Shown in pieces: positions 54,511 through 62,056 of a DNA stretch of 64,000 nt. The translations under genes and the position numbers were made by a program. Numbering within the stretch: position 1 is the stretch's first letter; each line of letters begins with the position of its first letter. The notes under the pieces were generated by a model. That model saw nothing but the letters and a program-made list of their open reading frames with translations. It did no database searches and was not told the origin of the DNA. This stretch comes from Filimonas zeae (lineage in GTDB: Bacteria > Bacteroidota > Bacteroidia > Chitinophagales > Chitinophagaceae). The stretch is from NCBI RefSeq assembly GCF_014641615.1, contig NZ_BMIB01000002.1, positions 682,001 to 746,000 of the forward strand, given 5' to 3'.

Positions 54511-54690
54511 ATTCCAATAGTTTTATTATCCTGCCATTTGGGCTTCAGATTAAGAAGGAACAGAAAGGATAAGCATAACAAAAAAGGGTGTACCAATATT
54601 TCATCTAACTATTCCACTCTAACATTCAAATAGCCGCTACTTTTAGAATGTTAAAACCTTAGATGCATCGGGGGGAGTTAATATGGAGAT

Positions 54691-54746
54691 GCCGAAAACC
54701 AGTAAAAAGAGTAGGCCATTCTTTATTAAACAACTTTAGCTTTTTG
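54691..54746 (+). promoter_or_regulatory. Conserved upstream block of peptide gene 1
   Basis: Two conserved boxes lie here: CCGAAAACCAGTAAAAAGAG, and 15 bases further AAACAACTTTAGCTTTTTG, ending 19 bases before the start codon. Both boxes recur upstream of peptide gene 4, and the second also before peptide gene 5. The TAGCTTTTTG part resembles a relaxed TAnnTTTG -7 box. This is probably a shared promoter or a binding site. Confidence 0.6.
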
Positions 54747-54765
54747 GATCAAAAAGCGTTTAGTT

Positions 54766-55017
54766 ATGAACAACTCAAAAATAATTCTATCAGCAGTTGC
54801 TGCTATTGCTGCTATTGGCGGCGCTTTTGCATTGAAAGCCAACAAGTTTAGTGGCACCCCTTTACTGATTGACGTAGACCAAGATGGAACTTGTACCACT
54901 CAAGTTCTGGGCTTCAAAAGCATCGCATATCAGCAAGGCTATTTATTTAACTATGCAACTGTAACTCAGCAAGAAAGCAAAGACTGCTCCAGAGCTTACT
55001 ATCAAATTACTCCATAG
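54766..55017 (+). CDS. Putative precursor peptide 1 (83 aa, two-Cys family)
   Basis: An 83-residue peptide. The N-terminal 27 residues (NNSKIILSAVAAIAAIGGAF) are hydrophobic, like a signal or leader sequence. The polar C-terminal half has an acidic DVDQDG (residues 36-41), Cys43 in GTCTTQ, GFKS, a Tyr-rich YQQGYLFNY, Cys74 in SKDCSR and the end AYYQITP. Four of the five family members in this array align without gaps over all 83 residues. The neighbours (LanKC, LanC-like, S9 peptidase, redox genes) suggest a ribosomal peptide precursor; a small secreted structural protein is the alternative. Ser and Thr are abundant around both Cys. No standard labionin motif (S-x2-S-x2-5-C) is seen. Confidence 0.65.
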   Translation: MNNSKIILSAVAAIAAIGGAFALKANKFSGTPLLIDVDQDGTCTTQVLGFKSIAYQQGYLFNYATVTQQESKDCSRAYYQITP

Positions 55018-55026
55018 TATTCCATT

Positions 55027-55061
55027 AATAAGGCTCTATCCTCTAGGAATAGAGCCTTATT
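55027..55061 (+). terminator. Hairpin after peptide gene 1
   Basis: A 13-bp stem (AATAAGGCTCTAT / ATAGAGCCTTATT) extended by TCC/GGA with one bulged A, loop TCTA. It follows the stop codon by about 10 bases. A/T-rich flanks allow termination in either direction. Confidence 0.65.
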
Positions 55062-55116
55062 CCTCTCAACCGCTGCCAGCAATATTTTTATCCCTCACCT
55101 CTCTAATCAAAAAGAC

Positions 55117-55368
55117 ATGGAAAAATCAAAAATTGCACTAACAAGCATTGCGGCACTCGCCATAACAAGTACAGTTATTGCATTAAAATTCAGAAATATT
55201 AGTGGCTACCAGTTCCTATATGACCAAAACCAGGATGGTGTTTGTACAAGCAAGGAAACAGGATTCGTAAGCAATACATATCAGCGTGGCTATGTACTAG
55301 GTTATGTAACTGCAACATCGGAAGATGAAAAGCAATGCGCAAAAAAATACTACTTAGTTAACCCCTAA
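55117..55368 (+). CDS. Putative precursor peptide 2 (83 aa, two-Cys family)
   Basis: An 83-residue paralogue of peptide 1 with the same layout: hydrophobic N-terminus (KSKIALTSIAALAITSTVIA), DQNQDG at 36-41, Cys43 in GVCTSKE, YQRGYVLGYVTATS, Cys74 in EKQCAKKYY, ending LVNP. The acidic motif with Glu twelve positions after the first Asp fits an EF-hand-like loop best in this copy. It lacks the upstream boxes found before peptides 1, 4 and 5, so it may be co-transcribed with gene 1 by read-through or use another promoter. Confidence 0.62.
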   Translation: MEKSKIALTSIAALAITSTVIALKFRNISGYQFLYDQNQDGVCTSKETGFVSNTYQRGYVLGYVTATSEDEKQCAKKYYLVNP

Positions 55369-55427
55369 TTTAATAATAGTATTTACTAAAAAAACCTTCA
55401 CAATTAAGCATGTGATACGAACATCAA

Positions 55428-55706
55428 ATGAAAAAAGCAAGAGCATATATATTTCTTTTAACAGGAACAACGTGCTTAGGGGCCTTTTTTTCACTTAAAA
55501 AAAAGCAGGAAGGCTCTCTTTACCTAAGCAACGACTTCACTCCTGGCTACTGTTACATACCCTGCGGCGTCGGCATAGCCACTACCCATATTTTACTAAT
55601 CGAAAGATATTATTACAACTATGGCTATGCTACCATTACAGAACAGGAATTCAAATTCTGTCAAAAAAAATACTACCGGTGTGCACCAGAAACACTAAAT
55701 CAATAG
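55428..55706 (+). CDS. Putative precursor peptide 3 (divergent, 92 aa)
   Basis: A 92-residue divergent relative. The hydrophobic start (RAYIFLLTGTTCLGAFFSLK) and the C-terminal block YNYGYATITEQEFKFCQKKY align with the other peptides, but the acidic DxNxDG segment is replaced by NDFTPGYCYIPCGVG. It therefore has four Cys after the leader (42, 46, 78, 85) instead of two, and an additional C-terminal tail APETLNQ. It follows peptide 2 by 59 bases. It may be a diverged precursor with a different bridge pattern. Confidence 0.5.
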   Translation: MKKARAYIFLLTGTTCLGAFFSLKKKQEGSLYLSNDFTPGYCYIPCGVGIATTHILLIERYYYNYGYATITEQEFKFCQKKYYRCAPETLNQ

Positions 55707-55734
55707 TCAGCTAAAAACTTCTTTCTATTAAATT

Positions 55735-55809
55735 TTGTATAGATATGTAACACTAACACAACAGGAGAGTAACGCCTGTCAAAAAGCTTATTAACTAATT
55801 ACGCCCTAA
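55735..55809 (+). pseudogene. Decayed sixth copy of the two-Cys peptide gene (3' remnant)
   Basis: In one frame the sequence reads LYRYVTLTQQESNACQKAY, a stop, then LITP and a second stop. This matches the end of peptide 1 (YATVTQQESKDCSRAYY, then QITP) residue for residue, including the Cys at the position of Cys74. A TAA replaces the second Tyr codon, another stop lies just upstream, and the first 60 codons are gone. It sits between genes 3 and 4, exactly where a lost member of the tandem array would be. Confidence 0.75.
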
Positions 55810-56000
55810 TGCTAATTAATGTGACTCTATACAAGAAACATAGCCATTCAACTCATCACACAACACGTCGCATAAACTAACAATACTTTATTATAAAACC
55901 CAGTGCACCATAACTTATCAGAACTATTCCACCCCAGCACCATTTAAAAATTTATTTCATTTACAAATATTTCTACACATCTGAGTAGAATATAGGATTA
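55810..56000. other. AT-rich spacer before peptide gene 4
   Basis: About 190 AT-rich bases following the decayed peptide copy. No open frame, no hairpin and no further peptide remnant could be recognised. Confidence 0.5.
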
Positions 56001-56054
56001 CCGAAAACCAGTTAAAAGAGTAAATATCTTTCACTAAACAACCTTAGCTTTTTG
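56001..56054 (+). promoter_or_regulatory. Conserved upstream block of peptide gene 4
   Basis: CCGAAAACCAGTTAAAAGAG at the left and AAACAACCTTAGCTTTTTG at the right match the block before peptide gene 1 with only one or two differences, and the spacing between the boxes and to the start codon is nearly the same. The conservation in otherwise AT-rich intergenic DNA implies function or very recent duplication. Confidence 0.6.
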
Positions 56055-56071
56055 TTTTAAAGCATCATATT

Positions 56072-56323
56072 ATGAACAAGTCTAAAATTATCTTGTCTGC
56101 TGCTACCACTATCGCAGCCATAGGGGGCGCGTTGGCTTTAAAAACAAGCAAATTCGATGGCACCGCAATTCTCTTGGATGAAAACCGGGATGGAATCTGC
56201 ACAACAGAAGCCATGGGTTTCAAAAGCACAACATTTCAATCAGGTTATCTTTACAACTATATAACTGCAACGGCTGCTGAAAGCAAACTATGTTCAAGTT
56301 CCTATTATCTGGCTCATCCTTAA
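56072..56323 (+). CDS. Putative precursor peptide 4 (83 aa, two-Cys family)
   Basis: An 83-residue peptide very similar to peptides 1 and 5: NKSKIILSAATTIAAIGGAL, DENRDG at 36-41, Cys43 in GICTTEAMGFKS, FQSGYLYNYITATAAE, Cys74 in SKLCSSSYY and the end LAHP. Five Ser/Thr lie within six residues of Cys43 or Cys74. It has its own copy of the conserved upstream block, so it is probably transcribed separately from genes 1-3. Confidence 0.65.
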   Translation: MNKSKIILSAATTIAAIGGALALKTSKFDGTAILLDENRDGICTTEAMGFKSTTFQSGYLYNYITATAAESKLCSSSYYLAHP

Positions 56324-56377
56324 ACTTAAAAATATGGATCTACACTTGTATAAAAAACCATATTCTATATCATCAAT

Positions 56378-56397
56378 AAACAATTTTAGCTTTTTTG
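56378..56397 (+). promoter_or_regulatory. Conserved upstream box of peptide gene 5
   Basis: AAACAATTTTAGCTTTTTTG, the right-hand box of the blocks before genes 1 and 4, ending 19 bases before the start codon. The left-hand box is absent here. Confidence 0.5.
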
Positions 56398-56416
56398 AAT
56401 CAAAAAATCATTATTT

Positions 56417-56668
56417 ATGAACAAAGCAAAAATAGCTCTATCCATCACTGCAGCAATCGCAGCCATTGGCGGCACCTTGGCTTTAAAAACTGGCAAAACC
56501 ATGGGTACACGCATACTTTTAGATCAGAACAGAGATGGCGTTTGTACATCTGAAGCTATTGGCTTCAAGAGTACGATATATCAACAAGGATATCTTTACA
56601 ACTATGTAACCATAACTGCTGCCGACTTCAAGTTGTGCAACCGAGCCTATTACCTTTCTCATCCATAA
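56417..56668 (+). CDS. Putative precursor peptide 5 (83 aa, two-Cys family)
   Basis: An 83-residue paralogue: NKAKIALSITAAIAAIGGTL, DQNRDG at 36-41, Cys43 in GVCTSEAIGFKS, YQQGYLYNYVTITAAD, Cys74 in FKLCNRAYYL and the end SHP. It is the last member of the array, starting 93 bases after peptide 4 with its own upstream box, and is followed by a terminator. The S9 peptidase and LanKC genes approach from the other strand. Confidence 0.65.
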   Translation: MNKAKIALSITAAIAAIGGTLALKTGKTMGTRILLDQNRDGVCTSEAIGFKSTIYQQGYLYNYVTITAADFKLCNRAYYLSHP

Positions 56669-56680
56669 GAAATACTAAAC

Positions 56681-56721
56681 AAAGAATGGCGCTATCTAGA
56701 TAAACACAGAGCCATTCTTTT
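56681..56721 (+). terminator. Terminator after the peptide array
   Basis: Stem AAAGAATGGC / GCCATTCTTT with a loop of about 20 bases, followed by TTTTATCT on the plus strand, twelve bases after the stop of peptide gene 5. Confidence 0.6.
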
Positions 56722-56828
56722 ATCTAATCACCTCCTTTCTCAATTATCATACATCTCTAGCAACAGTTGTTTTAAATAAAAAGACGGACAAGAATTAGCA
56801 TATAAATGAATTTGCTATCAAAAACAAA

Positions 56829-59474
56829 TCATTTCAAAAACCGCTTAAACTGCGCATCCTCCCTAGATTCCATCCACTGTGGCAACGCCCCCCCCCTTAA
56901 ATAATAGTCAAAAAACTGGCTTACACGGGTCGTATAATCTCTGCTTTCTACCCCTTTGCTAACTAAATGATTACTTTTATCATATTGTAGCAGCCATGCT
57001 TTCTTTTTACATCTGCGCATAGCCATAAATAAAGCAGTCCCCTGCGTAAAAGGAACATTTAAATCTTTAATATTATGCATTATCAACAAAGGAGTAGTCA
57101 CTTTATCCGCAACCAGTATAGGAGAATTTTCCAGATAATCGTTCCGTTTCTGCCAAAGACTTCCTGACATTCTGAAGCAAAAATACTCCACAAGATTGTG
57201 CAGAGATACATAAAAACCAGGCAGGTAGTCCCCATAAAAGCCCACCAGATCGCTAATACCAGCAGCTGAAAGAGCTGCCGCAAATCTACCTGTACGGGTA
57301 ATAACAGCGTTGGTTTCATACCCCCCAAAACTGTGGCCTTCAAGGCCTATCTTTTCTTTATCGACATAAGGAAGGGTGGAAAGCAAATCAGCCGCAGCAT
57401 TAATACACTCATAGGCACTTTCGCCAGGACGCCCCGTTTTGTATTTGATATCCGCCTTTAACACAAGGTATCCCCTGCTTACAAACCATGGAATATTTAC
57501 ATCATGAGTCATCGTTTCCGGCTCCCGAAATACGTTCAGCCCATCAGATTGTTTTTCATAATAATTAATAATTACCGGATATTTTTTAGTGGGATTAAAG
57601 CTTGCAGGTTTGAATAGAATTCCCTGTACCTCCTGGTGATCCGGTGTGTGCCAACTTACCAGCTCAGAAGCAGGCCAATCGTATTGGGCTTCAGGAAACA
57701 GATCTGACTGTAGTTTAAAATTTACAAAATCTGTAGTGGTAAAATAATTAGGAGACTGACTAGCTGTCATTCTCTGCACAAGATACACAGAAGCACCTGT
57801 AGCTTTAACAGGATCAAAACCAACATATAAGCCCCCGATATCCATCCCGGGTGCTACAAAGTAAAAATAAGGTTGTAATAATAAACGAGTGGTATCCAGC
57901 AGTTTCCCTGGTGCCAAAAAAGCAAACCCCATAGACTTGGATTTCTTACTAAATGCACTCAACAATATGGCAGATTTACCTATTCGTTTACCAGAACCAT
58001 TATTCACCATGTTAAATATATACTGATTGCGTCTGCCTATTCCAGAGGTTACATTCAGAGGTTTTTGCCTGCCGGAAGCATCCAGAAGCCATATATCACT
58101 AACATCACTGATATATACCAATTCTTCGCTGCCTTCCAGCCAACCCGAATAGTCGGGCACATAAATTCCGCCGCTATCATGATCAGGTAACAAAGCCCAC
58201 TGGTTGTTCACCGATGCTGTAATTTGTCTGGTAACCTGATCATAAAGATCATAACTACAATGTTGCTTGAATATACGATCATAATACACCAGATATCTTC
58301 CGGAAGGCGATATACTCATAAAATCACCACGTATATTTTGTCTCAGATTATCGAGTTTCCACCTGTCACCCGTATTTCCGGAAACAAGCTCGTTCCACCG
58401 CCCCGTAATTTGTCCTCCTTCAATGGATACACACCTGATAAACCAGTCATAATTATTCCTGTCTGGCCTAATAACAACAGTATCGCCCTCAGACAGGCGG
58501 ATGAATTTCTTCTGCTGTAATAAAAACATAGCGGCATACTCCTTCCTTTCAGGCATTTCCGGTAAATCTCTACAAAATCTGAAGACCGGATCAGATACGT
58601 CTTCCGTACCCCAGATACAAACACCTGCTGCTTGTTTATCTCCTGAGGAAAAACGCGCCATAGGCTTTTGTAAACCCAGATATAATACACTGTCATTTCC
58701 ACTAAACCTATCTATATTTACCAACACAGCACTATCTTTAAAAACAGGAATATCAGAACTTAGCAGGGCTGAAGCGTTTGTTTTGGCATCATATAACCAG
58801 AGTTGTGGCGAACTTCCTTCTGCTTTTATCAAATAAGCCAGCTTATTACCCTTGCTATTTACAACCCTGTTACTGATCTTTTTTCCGGAATTAATCACCT
58901 GTACCTGATTCGACTCTGTGTTTAACCATCCCAGCTTGTCATCTTTTATAAAATCCAGAAAAACGGAATTCTCCCCTTTATTCCCAAAGAAATCTCTCAC
59001 TCCTTCAATACGGTGCGACTTTCCTGTTTGGGGATGAAGTAGTACTAATGATGGATTCCGGGCAGAATCGTAAGTTATATACACCAACCTTTCTCTATCT
59101 CCTATCCCAACCAGTTCCCACTTTTGTACAGCAGAAAGATAATACACTTTATCCAGGCCCAATTGCTGAAGCGCCAGACTGTCTTTGCCACACTTGAACA
59201 CCACAAAACGGCTGTCACCTGTAAAAGTTGCACCTGCCGCCGGGCAGTTTACAAATTCCCTGTTCCACGCACCCTCAACTGCTTTTATCCTTAACGCCCT
59301 AGCTTTTCCATTTTTGTTAATGCCATATACCATATACTTTCCATTGCCACTTATAGCAGCAGTACGGGAAACAGATGTCCAATTATCGATGGCGTCAAAA
59401 TCAACTATTTTTTTTTGAGCGTTGGAATAACCCAAATTTAGCAACGCCAATAAAATGCAGCCGTATCTGATCAT
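56829..59474 (-). CDS. S9 family prolyl-oligopeptidase-type secreted peptidase
   Basis: An 881-residue protein with a signal peptide (YGCILLALLNLGYSNAQ). Residues up to about 590 form a beta-propeller-like region; the C-terminal alpha/beta-hydrolase has Ser715 in GLEGHSFGGYE, Asp804 in NIKDLNVPF and His836 in DKSNHLVS, the intact S9 triad. Family members cleave after Pro or Ala in peptides in the periplasm. It is last in the operon with LanKC (65 bases after its stop), so removal of a leader or degradation of imported peptides is likely. Its coding sequence contains a run of nine G near the C-terminus. The array peptides end in Pro, which may be coincidence. Confidence 0.88.
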   Translation of the reverse strand: MIRYGCILLALLNLGYSNAQKKIVDFDAIDNWTSVSRTAAISGNGKYMVYGINKNGKARALRIKAVEGAWNREFVNCPAAGATFTGDSRFVVFKCGKDSLALQQLGLDKVYYLSAVQKWELVGIGDRERLVYITYDSARNPSLVLLHPQTGKSHRIEGVRDFFGNKGENSVFLDFIKDDKLGWLNTESNQVQVINSGKKISNRVVNSKGNKLAYLIKAEGSSPQLWLYDAKTNASALLSSDIPVFKDSAVLVNIDRFSGNDSVLYLGLQKPMARFSSGDKQAAGVCIWGTEDVSDPVFRFCRDLPEMPERKEYAAMFLLQQKKFIRLSEGDTVVIRPDRNNYDWFIRCVSIEGGQITGRWNELVSGNTGDRWKLDNLRQNIRGDFMSISPSGRYLVYYDRIFKQHCSYDLYDQVTRQITASVNNQWALLPDHDSGGIYVPDYSGWLEGSEELVYISDVSDIWLLDASGRQKPLNVTSGIGRRNQYIFNMVNNGSGKRIGKSAILLSAFSKKSKSMGFAFLAPGKLLDTTRLLLQPYFYFVAPGMDIGGLYVGFDPVKATGASVYLVQRMTASQSPNYFTTTDFVNFKLQSDLFPEAQYDWPASELVSWHTPDHQEVQGILFKPASFNPTKKYPVIINYYEKQSDGLNVFREPETMTHDVNIPWFVSRGYLVLKADIKYKTGRPGESAYECINAAADLLSTLPYVDKEKIGLEGHSFGGYETNAVITRTGRFAAALSAAGISDLVGFYGDYLPGFYVSLHNLVEYFCFRMSGSLWQKRNDYLENSPILVADKVTTPLLIMHNIKDLNVPFTQGTALFMAMRRCKKKAWLLQYDKSNHLVSKGVESRDYTTRVSQFFDYYLRGGALPQWMESREDAQFKRFLK

Positions 59475-59539
59475 CGGATGTTAGTATTTTTTGTAAGAAG
59501 GTTCTACATTAAAAAATGAAACCACAAAGGCGATATTTT

Positions 59540-62047
59540 TTAAAGCGGGTCAAACAAAGCACTTACAGAGTCAGGATAAAGAACCCGCAACAGAAAAAAA
59601 AGCCCGCCTGCATTATCGGACACTCCCCCGGCCACCGGCGCATCTCCCGTCTGTAAAACCCAATAGGCTTCGCTCTCCGTATCATTAAACAAAAGCCATG
59701 CAGTACGGCCAACCAGACTTTCCACGCGCTTTTTATCATTTTCTCTTTTCAAAACTTTTACAGCTTCAACCATCACATCTCCCAGGCCCCATACGCCCTG
59801 TAAGTAACCATACGAATTTGAACCAATAGTTAATGGTATTCTGTCAAGTAGAGATTCCGCCATTCGTCTGTATTCCGGATCACCCGTAATCTGAAAAGCC
59901 CGCAAGTATGTTTTTATCCACCCGGTACAACCTTCCAGCCACAGGTCTTTTTCAATTCCCTGCCGATGTAACTTTTGCAGCCGTTCCATGCCTGATATAG
60001 CACATTTACGTACCTCAGCATGCTCAAACCAATGCAGGTAGGTCCAAAAAAAGTAAAGTACACCTGCCAGTCCATTTGAAAAGCCTGCTCCAATACCCTT
60101 TCCCTTCCAGTGGCTCGCTTCCTGCAATAAATATTTTATGTCGCTCTCCAGTAATTCCTGTGCTTTATCCGGATCAAGATGCGACAAACAACATAAAACA
60201 GCCAATCCATGGCCGGAAACACCGACCGCCACATCAACTCCTGTAACATCCTGCTGAAGACAATGCAAGATATCCCGCCTGGCAGTTGCATCATCCAATA
60301 TAAAACCCGCTTTAATACCTGCCGATAAAGCAACCCCCAGTCCTGCCAGTCCCTCATACAATCCATGCCCGGTATTACCGGCATATAAAAACTTAGTTTT
60401 CAGCACCTCCAGATTAGTCTGATAGCGGGTGCGTTCACCAGCCGCTAACCCCGCCTTTTCAGCCACAGCCAATACCCATAATACCCCTGAAATACCATCT
60501 ATAAAAGCAGGATATACAGTCCTTACCCGCTGCACTAAAAGCTCCTGCCTAAGGCGATTTTGACGAGGCAAAGACCACCATATGCCTTCCTCGCTGGCCA
60601 TTAAAGGACTATTGATTGCATTCAGACATCTCTGTACACAGTTCCTTAATTGCAATCCGTTCACTTCTACAGAATTGGCTTCCCAAATATTTCCAGCCAA
60701 CAACAGATTGCTGTATCCAATTATCCCACCTTCGATTTCAGAAAGCCTAGGCCTCTTTTCTGCTAAAGGCTGCAAACAGGCAATTACCAAATCAGCCAAT
60801 GCTGAAGACCCTGTAAAATAATGCAGACGCTGTTGCATTTCGATGAGATTTTCATTTACTCTGGCCGGCTGATAGCTGCAAAAAGTAAATACCATCAGTG
60901 CTCCCAATGCATAAATATCATCTTCCTCCACCGGTATAAGAGCAGCCTCCTGAGAAGGCGACATATATCCCTGACTACCTAATATAAATGCAGGAGATGG
61001 CTGTCCGGTACGTTTGTTCCAGGCCAGCTCCAGATCTATCATAAATACCTGATCATTTACTATCAAAAAATTTTCCGGAGCAATATCCCGGTGTAAATAT
61101 CCCCTCGCATGCATCTCCCCAACCAACCGTACAATCTGCAGCAGCACCCCCAATATTTGCTGCCGGCTTCTATCCGGCACTCCTGCCCATGTATTAAATA
61201 ACATAGCACCATGCACCATTTGTGTAAACGGATATCCATTTATCAATTCCGTTACCAGATAGCAATCCCTATCCTCTTCAAACAAATCCAATGCCTTTGG
61301 CAAACCTTTCATATCCTCTAATTCCTGATGCAATTGATATTGCCATTTCAGGCGGTCCCGCACATCTCTGCCAACAGGATCCATAAAAGTGTTAATCCGC
61401 CCCTGCTTAATAAAACATTTGCCTACCCGAAAAAAACCTTTATAATATATTGCTTTCATCGCATCTCCCTTAGGGTTATGCTTGATCAACTCCGTAATCC
61501 GATAGGTATTGTTCAGTGTTTTTTTACCGGAACTATTGGATGAAGGCCTCCTGACACCAAACGGCCAGGATACATTTTTGGGAACCGAAAAAGCTTCAGC
61601 AGACTCCTGCATTACCCGAAAGGGGCCGTATCGTACATATACGCATCCTCCCAACCAGCAAGTGCCAGGTATCTGTGGTGAACGAAACTCCTCAGTAAGC
61701 GATATTAGCTTTTCCGCCAATGCTGCTATTTCCTGCTGACGGACTGAATAAAGCACTATAATACGGGCAGCCTGCGCATACCCCGCCCCCGCCCTTATAA
61801 GCACTTCCGCCGCCTCTTTTTCCACAGGCAAAATAAAAGTCACACGTTCATCCGCAATAAAGGGTAGCATTTTGTTCATAAAACTATCCAGCTGTAATGC
61901 AATCACACTCAACTCCAGCATCCAACCAGTAATAGCCGGCAACTCTCCTACCTGAATATATATTCCCTTGTCTGCAAAAGGCATATGCTTCTGAACCAGC
62001 CATTCACGGTAAGCGGCTGGCATTTCTATATCCTGTACAGTTATCAT
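59540..62047 (-). CDS. Class III-like lanthionine synthetase (LanKC-like)
   Basis: An 835-residue three-part enzyme of the length usual for LanKC. Residues 1-150 resemble the lyase region, ending in GGCVYVRYGPF, matching the VYYRYGAF-type end in LanKC. Residues 180-450 are a protein kinase: Lys214 in CFIKQG, HRDIAPENF with Asp321 and Asn326, and DLE (338-340) in place of DFG. Residues 480-835 are a LanC-like toroid (FIDGISGVLWVLAVAE, GLYEGLAGLGVALSAG, VSGHGLAVLCCL, GFSNGLAGVLYFFW, YGYLQGVWGLGDVMVEA). Classical zinc-ligand positions read WLEGCTG and GGVSDNAGG, so zinc is probably not bound, as in class III. Expected chemistry is Ser/Thr phosphorylation, elimination and Cys addition on a peptide. 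It lies between a GT-C and an S9 gene in one operon. Confidence 0.8.
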   Translation of the reverse strand: MITVQDIEMPAAYREWLVQKHMPFADKGIYIQVGELPAITGWMLELSVIALQLDSFMNKMLPFIADERVTFILPVEKEAAEVLIRAGAGYAQAARIIVLYSVRQQEIAALAEKLISLTEEFRSPQIPGTCWLGGCVYVRYGPFRVMQESAEAFSVPKNVSWPFGVRRPSSNSSGKKTLNNTYRITELIKHNPKGDAMKAIYYKGFFRVGKCFIKQGRINTFMDPVGRDVRDRLKWQYQLHQELEDMKGLPKALDLFEEDRDCYLVTELINGYPFTQMVHGAMLFNTWAGVPDRSRQQILGVLLQIVRLVGEMHARGYLHRDIAPENFLIVNDQVFMIDLELAWNKRTGQPSPAFILGSQGYMSPSQEAALIPVEEDDIYALGALMVFTFCSYQPARVNENLIEMQQRLHYFTGSSALADLVIACLQPLAEKRPRLSEIEGGIIGYSNLLLAGNIWEANSVEVNGLQLRNCVQRCLNAINSPLMASEEGIWWSLPRQNRLRQELLVQRVRTVYPAFIDGISGVLWVLAVAEKAGLAAGERTRYQTNLEVLKTKFLYAGNTGHGLYEGLAGLGVALSAGIKAGFILDDATARRDILHCLQQDVTGVDVAVGVSGHGLAVLCCLSHLDPDKAQELLESDIKYLLQEASHWKGKGIGAGFSNGLAGVLYFFWTYLHWFEHAEVRKCAISGMERLQKLHRQGIEKDLWLEGCTGWIKTYLRAFQITGDPEYRRMAESLLDRIPLTIGSNSYGYLQGVWGLGDVMVEAVKVLKRENDKKRVESLVGRTAWLLFNDTESEAYWVLQTGDAPVAGGVSDNAGGLFFLLRVLYPDSVSALFDPL

Positions 62048-62056
62048 ATGTTAATA

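Noticed and set aside
54766..56668. Labionin-type S-x2-S-x2-5-C motif in the peptides
   Set aside because: I looked for it around both Cys in all five peptides and did not find a match; only looser Thr/Ser-rich spacing is present, so the ring type cannot be predicted.
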